DNA from: Gnomoniopsis sp. IMI 355080
Taxonomy: Eukaryota > Ascomycota > Sordariomycetes > Diaporthales > Gnomoniaceae
NCBI GenBank assembly: GCA_027946555.1
Contig: JAPEVC010000324.1
Location: 1-29,319, forward strand
Direction of reading: 5' to 3'
DNA: 29,319 nucleotides
Below are positions 1 to 10,430 of this stretch, piece by piece. The position numbers and the translations under genes were made by a program. Under the pieces are notes generated by a model, which saw nothing but the letters and a program-made list of their open reading frames with translations, was not told the origin of the DNA and made no database searches. The first letter of the stretch is position 1, and each line of letters begins with the position of its first letter.

Positions 1-33
1 TGTTGAGGGAGTTGATCAGACGTGTGACTTCGA

Positions 34-62
34 CGCGCGCGTGTGTTTGTGTGTTTGTGTGT
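34..62. repeat. CG/GT microsatellite in atg5 intron 3
   Basis: A simple CGCGCGCGTGTG run passing into GTGTTT units, in the part of atg5 intron 3 that lies in the window. No coding role. Confidence 0.7.
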
Positions 63-68
63 CAAAAC

Positions 69-138
69 GAAGATGGGGGGAGGGGGGTCAAGTGGATACG
101 GGGCAGAGATAGTGTACATGGAGGAAGGGGAGGGGGGG
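69..138 (+). other. G-run cluster with quadruplex potential in atg5 intron 3
   Basis: The plus strand (opposite the atg5 message) carries at least five runs of four to seven G between 73 and 138, spaced close enough to satisfy a generic G-quadruplex pattern, although one spacer is longer than usual. The atg5 transcript would be C-rich here. Whether it folds is not known. Confidence 0.4.
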
Positions 139-146
139 TTACTCAC

Positions 147-1672
147 GATTTGGCAGCCTTGGTGGCACAAGCGACTGCATCACTTTGAAGTCGCCCGGCA
201 TGGCTTTGCCGCTACCGCCGTCGGCCCCGCCAGTCGGGGATGAGGGAATGTAAATGCGGAGAGGAACGTGTTTGAGCGGCGTCGAGGGGTTGAGGAGCTG
301 CGCATTGATCTTGGCGAAGGAGACGTAGTCATCTAAACCCACCTCAAGCGATCAGTAGTCGAACAGGTAGGTTGGCGCAAAGGCCTTGTCCTTGTCTCCA
401 TATGTGCGTGTGTCTCTCTTTTCCCCTGTCGTGGCTATTTTACCCGTACGTCCGTCCGGGCATGATCATTACGAGAAGACGACCTTGTATGTATTCGGGG
501 TAACGTTATTGTCATCACTGGGGGAAGTGGAGAGTGATATGGGGACAGTAGAAATGAAAGGGGCGCCACTCAGGCCCCAGTGCACTTAGGGATGAGCGGC
601 GGTGCCGTGCATGAGGCAAGCTTGTAAGAATCTGTTTGTTTTTTTCCCGGCTCGGGCTTTTTTGTGCCCTTTTCCGCACCCCATGACAGGGAAAGGGAAG
701 GGGAACGGTCGCGTAACAATTTGGGTGATTACATGGTTGCGTGGTCGCGTGGGTGCTATTCTGGTGACGACGAGTAAAACGTCCGAGCGCGTCCGCCCCC
801 TTGTCCATAAAACCCCCCCGGGCGAGACGCAATGGAGACGGAATTGAATTCCAGGGCGGGATGCACACGAGCGGGAAAATTTGTGGGTGGAGCGCCGGAA
901 AGAGAGGAGGACTGGGGAGAGTGCAACAAACGGATGGATTGACAGGCAGGGCTGACCTGGGGCCCCAGGGGGAGGGGGAGCAGTTCTCGGGGGGCCGCGG
1001 ACGGAGGACACACTTACTGTTCTGGACGGCATTCCAGAGCGCCGTGGTGTTTTCCTTAGAGAGGCTCATGATCTGCTTTGCATTGCCATTCCGGACAAAG
1101 TCGGCCTGTTAATATGCTCGGAATATTTGGCCAGGGTCAGCCCATACTCACTCTCGGGGTTCCGCCCGCAGAAAAGAGGCCCATATGGGATGATGCATGG
1201 ATGGGCAAGGGTGAGAAGGAGACGGGAAGGGAAAAAAGGAGTACAGCAAGTAGTGCTCGTATAGGAATCTTGGGTCGGTTAGGTCAGGGAGGGGGTGAAG
1301 ACTCACCTCCTTCACACAGTTGAGGTAAGTATCTCCTATATCCCACTCATCGCCGTCCCCGACCTCCAAACGCCAGGGCAGTGACGGCTGGTACAGATCC
1401 ACCAGCAGTCCGACGGCGAGATTACGGAGCTGGATCTCTTCGTGGTGAAAGCTGCTGCAGGGCACCCCAAAGAAAGCCGAGAGCCTCGGTAGGAGCTGGG
1501 CCAGGTAGCTCAGACGTGGCACCGCGGCAACAAAGGGACTATCGGGGCTGTTTTTGTGGGTTATAAAGAGGGGGACTCGGAGGTTCCAGAGGGTCTGGGG
1601 GATGGTGGTGTTGGTAGTGTCATAGTGGAACTCGGCGGGTGGAGATGATAGGTCTGGTGATATAGCAGCCAT
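147..1672 (-). CDS. atg5: Autophagy protein Atg5 (5' part, three exons, C terminus beyond window edge)
   Basis: Atg5 accepts Atg12 and, with Atg16, forms the E3-like complex that directs Atg8 lipidation on the growing autophagosome membrane. Visible exons are 1672-1307, 1105-1018 and 332-147 (366, 88 and 186 nt), encoding residues 1-213. The introns are 1306-1106 (GTGAGT, branch GCTGAC), 1017-333 (GTAAGT, branch ACTGAT) and one that starts at 146 and runs off the left edge. Residues about 30-120 form the first ubiquitin-like fold, with the conserved stretches PRLSYLAQLLPRLSAFFG, EIQLRNLAVGLLVDLYQP, PWRLEVGDGDEWDIGDT and NCVKE. Exon 2 gives ADFVRNGNAKQIMSLSK; its K132 is the likely Atg12 acceptor by alignment from memory. 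Exon 3 carries INAQLLNPSTPLKHVPLRIYIPSS and VMQSLVPPRLPNR, the start of the second ubiquitin-like fold. About 100 residues are missing to the left. The identification rests on family motifs; the exon joins restore an uninterrupted Atg5 alignment. Confidence 0.93.
333..1017 (-). other. Unusually long intron 2 of atg5 (685 nt)
   Basis: The donor GTAAGTGTG at 1017 and the acceptor TTTAG ending at 333 bound this intron, with ACTGAT as a probable branch point. Joining the flanking exons gives WNAVQN-N-DYVSFAKIN with no residue lost compared with other fungal Atg5 proteins, so no coding exon needs to lie inside. At 685 nt it is several times the usual length for this group (the other complete introns here are 57-201 nt). 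It contains G/C-rich runs around 960-1000 and several long readings that are by-products of composition. Confidence 0.75.
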
Positions 1673-1675
1673 TAC

Positions 1676-1685
1676 TACCTAGGTA
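1676..1685. repeat. Perfect palindrome TACCTAGGTA beside the atg5 start
   Basis: A 10-bp self-complementary site lying 4 to 13 bases upstream of the atg5 ATG (ATG at 1672-1670, minus strand). The same palindrome recurs at 2694 and 11901, with shorter relatives elsewhere. It could be a protein-binding site, part of the leader, or a remnant of a simple ACCT/AGGT repeat. Confidence 0.6.
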
Positions 1686-4600
1686 TGATTGTAACTGGAT
1701 GATGTCTCGATGGCCAACGAGGACTTGGTCGGTGTGGTGGGACGAGCGAGAGGAGCGTTGCGGAATATGCCTCGAGGCAAAGCAAAGCTTACTTGAAGGA
1801 GGAACCGCTCTCCCTGGGTCGATTGGATTCAGGAGTGTTTTGTGGGACCAGACCTCCCCTGAAAGAGGGCTGCTGGCTCTCGAGAGGCTTGAAACAAAAC
1901 AAACGCAATAATATGGAAAAGTATTGCTGGCACTCGAAGCCAGAGTTTGATGGTTGGTGGTGTCACGGCTTCGTGAAACAAATGGGTGAAGTCAAAACAG
2001 ATTGATAAGCGATCAACGGTTGACAGCTATACACTAACCGTCCTAGGACTAGCGGTGGACGGCAGTACCCGGGCTGGCGGGATCCACCCACGACCACCAC
2101 CACTCCATCACTCGAACCTAGGACCGCCTAGACTTGCCCGGCTTCATGCCTGAGACGACGCCGCACACCAAGTTAAAAAAAGCAGCCTAGTTCAGGCCCA
2201 GGCCCTAGTACTTTTATAGACGGCATTCTCCGTGTACTAAATCAAGCCCTGTCTGACGTCGGATGAGAAGCTCTCCACGTGGCCACTATGCGCCGCATAA
2301 AAAGCGTGTCACTTTGGTCTCTCCGCTCTGATATCAAAAGCCTTGAACTTTTTTTTCGTACAGTACAATTCGCTTCCACGAGCATAGTCTGGTATATTCT
2401 GTCTGCCAAAAAAAATTTGAATCACTCGCATCATCCAAAGTAATACGAAGGCGGACACAAGTTTGGTCTCATGCTAGCTTCAAGCCATGAGGCAAAAAAA
2501 CCATACTGCTCGAAGTGCTTGCTAATGGGGAGCTCTCGAGGGGGCTCTCCTAAGACCCCTCGACGGCCTTTTCTCGGGTTCCCTGGGGTCACTGGTGCCA
2601 TTCGAGATATCAGACACGATCAGATTGATTCCGACAATTCGGGTAAGGTCTGGAGCGAACGTTGGGAGTGACAATTCCTGCATGGTGCTTAGGTACCTAG
2701 GTAACGTGCCCGAGTGGCATCCATCCTGCAAGGTACCCACGACGGATGTCAGTCACGCCAAGACTCTGTCGCCCCGCCCCAAATCTTTTTTTCTTTTTTT
2801 TCCAGTGGCGCAGCGTTTCTTTTCCGTTTTCTTCCGCTACTAATAAGCTTCCGAGAGCCAAAAAGGTAGGTACTTGGTAGATGCCTGGTGTACCAGAAGG
2901 TTGGGTGGGTATATATATGGTATACGTGTGAGCCCTTTGACATTCTCGTGAAACTGCACGGATCCTTGTCCTTTCGAATGTCACTGTGTGGTAGCAGTGG
3001 CATCGACGTACAAGAAGCGCTACGTTGACCTACTCTTTCCACGAACCGAATCCTCCAGCACAGCGCTGGGACCTTGCTAGTGGGCTTGTGTGAAACGTTG
3101 GATGGATCTACCCAAAGTCCTTAGGTATCATTGCACCAAGTACTGGTAGTGTATCGTAATTAAACAAGGGTTGTATCAACCTCTGGCCTCTGCAAGTTGA
3201 TATTACCAGACATAAGCATAGAAGCTTCGGTCCTACAAAGTTTTGTTAGACCCAAACATATAATGATCTTCTACAGATCAAACATGTATAGGATGCTTGT
3301 TTTGGTTCCTACCACCCGAGACCGTGGTATGAACAAAAGACGTCTCCAAGAATCATTGCATAACCTGAGACTGATCTATAGAGACGCATCCTGAGGTCGT
3401 CTCAAGCTGATAAATAACTCAAGTACAGCTGTTAGTCTACCATAACCACTCGGGCACTTGATCTTGGCGGGGTTAATATGCGCCCGATTTTTTCTCTTCT
3501 TATTTTCACCAGAGTGCTTTTCGCTTTCGGAGGGCGGGGACGCGGTCAAGGCGGAGTCCGATATCTAGTGTCCGGAGCGGAGGCTGGAAAGGCAAACCTC
3601 GCTCTGCAAACCTTAATTAATTCTCTCTGGGCAGACTTGTGTTTTTCCAGAAGCGAGTCTTGGCCACATGGGTAACGAGACAAGGTTATGATCCAGGTCG
3701 GTTACAGATGATCATGGCTCCCCGACCATAACCAAAGACCGCTCCGGTCTTTGCCGCAAAGGGGTCCACTGACTTCTCCGATTCGGTCCTTTCCTAGAGC
3801 TACTGTCAAACTCAATCACTCTTCTTTTTCCCTTCTTCAGCACAGTGCCTAGTATTTCAGATGAGCGGTGTGTCAAAACCCCCCGGAAGAAGCATAAATC
3901 TATGTAAGGAAGATATCTGCTTCATATTCTTTAAGGTCAACACTCACAATGTGAGCATAATGCCTGGGTGCATTTCACGCCCACCGAGGGTTGTTTTCTC
4001 TACCAGCACCCCACGAGAAATCAAGTCAAATGTATCAGAACTCATGGTGTTGATGGTTCTTTCGTGTTTCTTTGTAAGTAAAACAGATATATCTCTATAG
4101 CTTAAACCGCGAAACAAAGAGAATAGAAAAAATTGTGTGCGCCAAAGGGGCGCTAGCCCCGATCGGGACTATGAGGCTGTCGTGAGTGATGCCCACCTTT
4201 GGCCACTACGCCTAGGCTTTCTACCCTTGTCGATGCGTTATACAGGGGCCACTGAAATAGCATATAGTATGATCAAGACGAATTCCAGTGTCAATGTTGT
4301 ATATCAGGCAAGGGGTAGCCTGAGAGTAGGTAGCTAGGTAATCTTACTGCATTCCCTTCTTCTCCAGGCAGGCCGAAATGAATGAGACGCTCAATCTAAT
4401 CTATATGCTCGAGGTCCTGACAAGATTGTGAGCCTGTAAGAAAACGAGTGCCATGGTATCTATATAGTTCCATGGCTGAAGCGCGAACAAAGCAAGTCAT
4501 TTCCCACCAGCGGATGCCTAGGTAACGTAGCAGAGCCAGCGCAACGAATAGGTAGATAATGAAGCATCTTGCAGTGAGTTCATCTGTGTCAAAAGATGAG

Positions 4601-5715
4601 TGTCTGAATTGTAAAGTTTCCAATAGGCAAGGAAAATCACATAAGTTCCAACTTGTAAGCCTCGTTAGTTCCAAAAAGACTTTCCCTGACTAACGCGCTG
4701 TAGACTTCTCTACAGGTGGAAGGATGAGCTAGCTGTGAATAGCTTCTGTGAACATCTCAGATAAGCAGAGCAAACATCCTACGATATAGTATTACTTGCT
4801 TCAGCAACCAATCCCTGGGTCCAAGAATAAGTGCCCAAGTGTTGTCATGTATAACAGCGGATCAATTTCCGCGGGCTCAGCCCGAAACATAGGCCCACGG
4901 ATGTCTGATAATTGTATCAGAGCGGATTCTGGCTTTCCAAGATACTGAAGAGAGACTTTAATAGAAAAACCAGCTAAAAACGGTATCTCAAACCTGCCAG
5001 TCCTGTACAAAAAGCACTCTGAGCTGAGACTTTGAGTAGAGCACTGAGCACAAGGATTCGCTGCGCAGCTCTATACCCTACTTATTGGCCCGCGAGGGTA
5101 GGTTCGTTTGCAGCACCATTCAGTCCTGCTTGCACTATATCGACACACTCCTCAGACTGTCCTCCACCCTTCCAAAGTTCATCGCGAAATGAGGGTAATT
5201 GAAGCCTGTGTGAACGACTTCCTTAAGGCGGAGGGTTACGATAAATCTGAGACCATGGAATACCGTTCAAAGGTCCAACTCAATCCCAAAGGGAAATCAG
5301 ACTTGGTTGCTCAACGCTTTGTGTAGGGTTTTTGCCCCGGGCCTCTTTCGTGGCTGGGCAGATGAAATATGGAAGAACACAAGGAGTTGAGGCGGCGTTT
5401 TTGTTGATCCATGTATTTCTCTATCTTCTTGCGTTCTACATCAAAATCACCTCGGTTCTCTGCCGACGCGTTCCGCGTAGTCCCTCATCACGTTGACACC
5501 GAGTGGAAATCAGGGGACGAATGGATCAGTATGTCTCCTGGAATTGACCCTTGCTGACACCAGACCATCATACACAGTCCGAGGTTTCTACATCTAGACT
5601 CTAGTTTAAGCCATCATCTTCCATCATAGCTGTACATTTGGTCGTTCTCTAGCCTATTTCTGGACAAGAGTCCAATCTCTTCCAGCCTTTGTTTGGTCCG
5701 CTGTTCTCGACTCAC
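1686..5715. other. Intergenic region upstream of atg5, no intact gene seen
   Basis: Roughly 4 kb. The part nearest 1672 must hold the atg5 promoter and leader (minus strand); a CACGTGGCC E-box-like site lies at about 2277. Short open readings occur on both strands, but none resembles a known family or shows matching splice signals. The stretch 3100-5100 is more AT-rich than the coding parts of the window. Partial relatives of the TACCTAGGTA palindrome appear at about 4328 and 4517. Confidence 0.5.
2694..2703. repeat. Perfect palindrome TACCTAGGTA, second copy
   Basis: Embedded in TTAGGTACCTAGGTAACG, so it overlaps a GGTACC site and nested AGGTA units. It lies about 1 kb upstream of the atg5 start. 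Confidence 0.6.
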
Positions 5716-5932
5716 GTAGGCTCCTCAACGCCTTTCTCAAGACTCCTGAGTACCAGCTCACCTAGTCGAGCCAGACTAGCCGCCCTCACGACCTCTTCGA
5801 TCCAATTCAGACTCTTGCGCTGGACATAAGGAATCACTTGAATCTTCCTTAGTTGCGGTCGCCGTCTGTTACGGCCCAGTAGAATTGAAAACGATCGGTG
5901 AACAGCGCGATCATTTCGTCGAATCGAGACAT
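5716..5932 (-). pseudogene. Frameshifted gene fragment of unknown family
   Basis: Read from the ATG at 5932, the minus strand gives a protein-like N terminus (MSRFDEMIALFTDRFQFYWA, then VTDGDRN) that hits a TAA at 5851-5849. In the adjacent frame the reading continues at once with QLRKIQVIPYVQRKSLN and WIEEVVRAASLARLGELVL, and ends at GVEEPT next to a good splice donor (GTGAGT at 5715-5710). The two halves look like one amphipathic, helix-rich protein broken by a single-base shift. I do not recognise the family, and I see no convincing following exon. A sequencing error, a tiny unrecognised intron or chance cannot be excluded, but the switch between two plausible frames within a few codons is what a decaying gene would show. 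Confidence 0.35.
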
Positions 5933-6293
5933 GGGGCGAGTCTTCCAAATGATACCTACGATGCACTACAATGCTCCCGTGGTCCAAATTGGCGCCTCAT
6001 CTTTGCTTTCTTGTTCCCAGACTTGCGAAATGTGGCAAGCATTGACGACATGTCCCGGCAAGACACTTCACGGCATCCAACGAACCCTTGGCGTGGGGTC
6101 AGCAGCCAAAGAGATTTACTAAGCCTCAAAATTTGCCTGTCCAAGTGTTGAGCTTTGAGCCCCAGCACCTTTTGCAGATAGCGGTGGTCGCAGCTTTTGG
6201 TGAACGGCCTCCTATGCTGTCCAACATTTGGTCACATTCAAGCGCTTTAGAGGTATCGAGCAGGTTTCTGAGCATTATCACAAGAACCTTTGG

Positions 6294-6325
<32 letters not shown>

Positions 6326-7840
6326 AAAAAAAATTGACAGTCTTTCTCATTGAAAGTTCATGTGATAAGTTCTGGTATCATGCTGTATGTGTGGGGCAGC
6401 CACGGTGATAGAGCGTCATGAACATAGCAGATCAGCATTTCCTGACTCTAGCATAATTATAAGTGCCACTTCAGGAAAGGACAACTATAGTAGATCAAAG
6501 CCTGCGGAATGTAGAGCGGTAAAGATTTGAGTCACGTTGAATCGACTGGTTGAGGGAAAGAGAACGATTGGCCCCGATTGACTAGGTCAAAATCCGGTTT
6601 TCCTGTGTCGTGAGTAGCCCCAAATGGCAATGATGGACACATTCCGGTCCCCGTTTTGGGCTCGGGTCGTGCCACGACAGTCTACATTCGACATGTCAGA
6701 TGATCTTTTTTTCTCTTCTTTTCTCTGGGCCGGAGGCCTCGTTCGACCTGCCAACAGATCTTTGCATAATGGGCTAGGATTTACTCTCGGGTTCTGTGGG
6801 GAGAGAAAAAGAGCAGCCACAACTGGGACCATGTCTGGCTGTTCCCATTGTTGGCGACCATTTGTGGGGGTAGCTCATATTGCATCTTTCAATCCTCCGA
6901 AAATGTTTTCAATATGTGAAGCCTTACTCACCGTAATATGTACATGATATAGCCCATAATACTATGGGAAATGAAGAGGCAAGGAGGAATTCAAGAGATG
7001 TCGTTGAAAACTGTGGCTGATGACTCCTAGGTGTCAGGGAAGATCCTGAGGGGTGGGCCATCTGAGACATGGTTGGCCCCTGCCAAGGTTACGCCACACT
7101 GATCAACGGCAGTAGCTAACCGAACCAACGCACCCGAACGGGAGCGAGATGACCTCACTCCTACATAGTAGATACCCGTCTCCTGCAAGGCTGCGAGTGT
7201 ATTGGGTAGCATATAGCAATCTTGTGGGGGCGCTGGGGGTGTTACAGTCCTGCAACGAAAGGCCTGTCAGGTCACGGTATATTGGCACTGGTTAATTTCC
7301 TGGAAGGTGGTCTAGATGAGTCCGTATGGGGTGACTCGACAGGACCAAAGCAGCTTGTGGTTGGTAAATGTAACATGAGCGTTTGCGAAACAACAAGACT
7401 GGTCCAATCTGAGCCATCAATTTCCCACAGGCCCTGGAGCAAAATGACGTACGATCCACGAGATACGCGCTCAAGGGGGAACAGAAACAAAAAACCTGGA
7501 TATTGATGCAACTGCAATATGTCTCGGAAACAAAAGAAAAATGTTCCTTGCAAGATGGAAGTGTACTGTACGTACCTCCACCGGATCCATCTGGCAGACA
7601 ACAAAGTCCTACCATCGTAAGGTCTGGTCTGTGATCGCAGTCCCGGAGTTACGAGACAAGCACCACAGGCCATGTCGTGCACCCGCTCATCATCAGGTGT
7701 GGTGTTGTGGCTTGTGACGCTGCACTGCCTTGTTTGTGGACAGCAAGGTTCCGATTTGCACGCGCCCCCAACAAATCAAATGGATTCAAAGCCATTCACA
7801 TTGCGTGTGCTAAACTTGCTTCGCTGTCTCGGTACAACCA
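5933..7840. other. Intergenic region with no recognisable gene
   Basis: About 1.9 kb between the broken fragment and the promoter of the membrane-protein gene. It contains the T10A20 tract at 6294 and short open frames (for example 6624-6947 plus, 7272-7682 minus) without family resemblance, splice logic or a good start context. Confidence 0.5.
6294..6333. repeat. T10-A20-TT-A8 homopolymer tract
   Basis: Ten T followed directly by twenty A, then TT and eight A. The junction is self-complementary over 20 bp. It could be polymerase slippage, or the poly(A) end of an old retroposed sequence; no target-site duplication is obvious by eye. Confidence 0.8.
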
Positions 7841-7844
7841 TTGG

Positions 7845-7999
7845 TATTAAATACTAGACGTTTGCCACGCCCAAGCCCTCTTGTCTCTTGGTCCGGATTT
7901 CTTGTTCCTCCATTCCTGCTCCACCACAGATATTTCATCAACCCACATCTTGATACCCAACCACAACCTCCAATTTGAGATCGATCTTGAATCGCCAAA
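7845..7999 (+). promoter_or_regulatory. Probable core promoter and leader of the MARVEL-like gene
   Basis: A TATA-like TATTAAATA at 7845-7853 is followed by CT-rich DNA (about 7865-7925) and A/C-rich sequence with CATCAACCCACATC and CCCAACCACAACC up to the start codon. This order (TATA-like element, pyrimidine stretch, CA-rich leader) is typical of filamentous fungal promoters. Confidence 0.45.
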
Positions 8000-8573
8000 A
8001 TGATCTTGACGGATCTCCTCTCCATGGTCTTCCGCCTAGCGGAGGTAAGCTATTCTCGAAATTCCAGGCCCAAAATTTGACAGCCGCACACAGACTGACA
8101 ACCTCTGGGGAACATAGCTGGTCTTTTCCGCCATCGTCGCCGGTATCACTGGCCACTACCTCCACCAATCCCACAACCAGTCCAGCTGGGCCCTCGGCCG
8201 CTTCATCTACACCGAAGTCGTCGCCGGCCTGTCCATCTTCCTCTCCATCATTTGGCTGTTCCCCTTTGCCGGCAGCTTCATCCACTGGCCGACCGACCTC
8301 GTCCTCTCCATCGCCTGGTTCGTCGTCTTTGGTCTGCTGGTCAACTGGCTCGACGGTAGCTGTGGCCACACCTTTGACTGGTCCAGCCTGGGCTTCCGTG
8401 GCACCAACTGTGGCTCCTGGAAGACGGACGAGGCCTTTGCCTTCCTCAGTGCCATCTGCTGGCTCGTCTCGGCTCTGCTGGGCTTGCACTGGGTCCGCAA
8501 GCGCACCCAGCGGAATGCGGCTGCTACTACTACGACGTCAAACCGGAGGTGGTACCGCCGCTCAAGGGTCTAA
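8000..8573 (+). CDS. Four-helix MARVEL-like integral membrane protein
   Basis: Exons 8000-8044 and 8118-8573, joined over a 73-nt intron (GTAAGC, branch ACTGACA, CATAG). Product 166 residues. Start chosen because ATG in CAAAATGATC opens a hydrophobic first segment (MILTDLLSMVFRLAE) that continues smoothly into exon 2. Four hydrophobic segments at about 8-28, 43-66, 73-92 and 119-139 match a MARVEL-type membrane-associating domain. The loop between helices 3 and 4 holds Cys97 and Cys113 in SCGHTFDW and TNCGSWK, a pattern common in this fungal family and perhaps a disulfide. The basic tail ends RRWYRRSRV after a short poly-Thr run. MARVEL proteins act in membrane apposition and plasma-membrane organisation; the role of this one is not known. 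Its third codon positions are strongly C-rich, suggesting good expression. It is convergent with the 2EXR gene downstream. Confidence 0.85.
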
Positions 8574-9268
8574 GATAGTGACGTGTTGATGATGGCAGTC
8601 GGTGTTTCACTCGATCCCGGGAGGCTGTGTGCCTACTCAGTGAGGTGGGGATCGTGAATCGGTTCACCGCCAATCGTCAAGAAGTAAATCTATCGGTTGC
8701 TGTCAGCTGAGTAGACTCGAAAGGGACATTTCGCTGAAAGTTAAACCATTTGCTTGGGGTTTTTTGTTTGTACTCTGTTTGCGTATCGTGGAGGAGACGG
8801 GACGTTGGAGGTGTTTGCGGATGCGTGGAGCGAAGTTTGATACCCTCATACGATGCAATCTGTCACGAAGACATATGTGTAATGAATAATTATTTGCTTT
8901 TCCTCAGGCCATGTGCATTGATTCTGGAAATAATGATTCTGGAGATAACTTGCCTCGAACGGTAGTAAAGTGTGGCGCTGATGAAGCATGTGAAGTCTGT
9001 GCCATGTCGGAATCTGAATGAATGGCTCAAAAGGTTCCGAGGCAGATGCAAGCCGAAGAGAAGGAACCCGAATGTAACCAAATGCCCCAGCCATAGTTTC
9101 ATTTCTCCCAATCACGTCATTTGTTCGTTATTTGTGTACATACTGCCGAACCGCCATCATAGCTGACCTAGCATAGCAAACAGCTGCCCCCATATGACAT
9201 GCTCAGCCATGAAAGGCATCTGAAGCATGAGCCCTTACAATCTCCCACCCAATACATACTCTCGCCCT
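8574..9268. other. Convergent intergenic region (shared 3' flanks)
   Basis: About 700 bases between two genes pointing at each other; it must hold both 3' UTRs and polyadenylation sites. AT-rich stretches near 8885-8950 are compatible with poly(A) signals for the plus-strand gene. I see no further gene. Confidence 0.5.
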
Positions 9269-10430
9269 TCAGACTAGGGCAGGAAACCCCTGCAAGTATT
9301 GATCTTCCATGTTGTAAAGGAACTTGCGGGTGGCGCGCTTCGTAATTGCGAGCAGGTATATCAACGTTTCTGGAATGTTGTCCCCGCCCATCACATAAAC
9401 TCCAAACTCCTTCACGCCGGGATACACCGCCTCATCATAATCCGGGTCGACCACTTGCTCTCCCCTCCCCTCGAGGAAGCAATCTCGACAGTGTACGGGA
9501 TGGTACTCGCCGCAATTTGGGCAACCAGGATCCCACCTCAAGTCGCGCATGGCCGAGATTTGGGCGCAGGCGAACAGAGGTAGACGCTCGGTAACACTAT
9601 CAAGGCATGTTAGCGTGTTAGCCCGCAACAAAGGGCAATATTTGTGTAAGTGTTCTGGAAAGAAAAAGCAACGGCGTCTGAAGCAGGAAGAGAATGACAC
9701 TTACTGGCCCACGGGTGCGTACCAAAGCCCATCCGGGCCCTCGTCAGCGTCGATTAGAGTGCTGAACATTCGCGCATTGGAGACTTGGCGCGGTACCAGA
9801 CCAGTTAGGAAGATATCGGCTCCAGGTCGAATATACACACGGCCCTATAATGGGACTTTGGTAAGCAGAGTGGATGTACTGGGGAAAAAGCTTTGCCCAT
9901 TGCAGTATTTCGATGCTGCTTATGGTGGAAGTACCAATGGGGCGTAGACTTTTAGACTTGATACATACCTTTGGGCCTTCGTAATCCGTCGCGTCTCCAT
10001 CCCCCTGTCGGTCAACCTGCTTCGCGAAATCCAAGTTGTACTCTAGGTCACCGTTCTCGTTGAGGTAGTCGTCCTCGTCGCCGAATTCGCCAAGGTATGG
10101 AACCCCAAGTTCAATGACCTCCAACATGACGTAGATGCTGAGGGCGGCCTTCCGGAAGAGTGTGTCGACGAAAAGCATGGGCGGAAGATTCTTTGACTGC
10201 TCCACCACAGGAGAGATGCGGTACGTATGGTGGTCGAACAGGACCAATCTGGCAGGCCGCCGCTTCTGATCCTCGTGAAGAGCCTCTTCGACGATCATCA
10301 TTCGCAGCTCGAGAGGCAGTTCGGGGAACTTGTGAAAGTCAACGAGGGTGCCTTTCTGCTTCGAAGCAGTTGTGACCTTTCCTTTGCTTTTGAGAAGTTC
10401 ACCCTTCGACACTAGTCTCTTTCGCGCCAT
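9269..10430 (-). CDS. 2EXR-domain protein of unknown function with a Cys4 knuckle
   Basis: Exons 10430-9969, 9844-9705 and 9596-9269 (462, 140, 328 nt), introns 124 and 108 nt (GTATGT..TATAG; GTAAGT..GATAG, branch GCTAACA). Product 309 residues. Start ATG at 10430 is in an excellent context (CCACCATGGCG). The N terminus is basic (MARKRLVSKGELLKSKGKV). Residues 32-51, FHKFPELPLELRMMIVEEAL, carry the F..FP.LP.ELR..I.EEAL signature of the 2EXR family, very expanded in Pezizomycotina and without an assigned function; it continues with RPARLVLF and PPMLFVDTLFRKAALSIY. An acidic stretch follows (115-155). Residues 226-240, CPNCGEYHPVHCRDC, give C-X2-C-X7-C-X2-C with two His between, a likely small zinc-binding knuckle. 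2EXR assignment comes from the motif alone. The frame is open upstream of the ATG (see findings). Confidence 0.8.

Noticed and set aside
511..518. GTGATGA on the minus strand in atg5 intron 2, resembling a snoRNA C box
   Set aside because: The next CTGA is about 185 bases away and is better explained as the branch point; no terminal stem brackets the two.
515..1069. 184-codon minus-strand frame
   Set aside because: It is atg5 exon 2 read through into the long intron; the Atg5 similarity stops at the splice donor at 1017.
5108..5326. 72-codon plus-strand frame with a fairly protein-like end
   Set aside because: No family recognised, no good start context or supporting introns; close to random expectation for its length.
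7975..8589. 204-codon plus frame and a 183-codon minus frame over the MARVEL-like gene
   Set aside because: Wrong-frame shadows; the spliced frame starting at 8000 gives four clean hydrophobic helices and a family-type C terminus.
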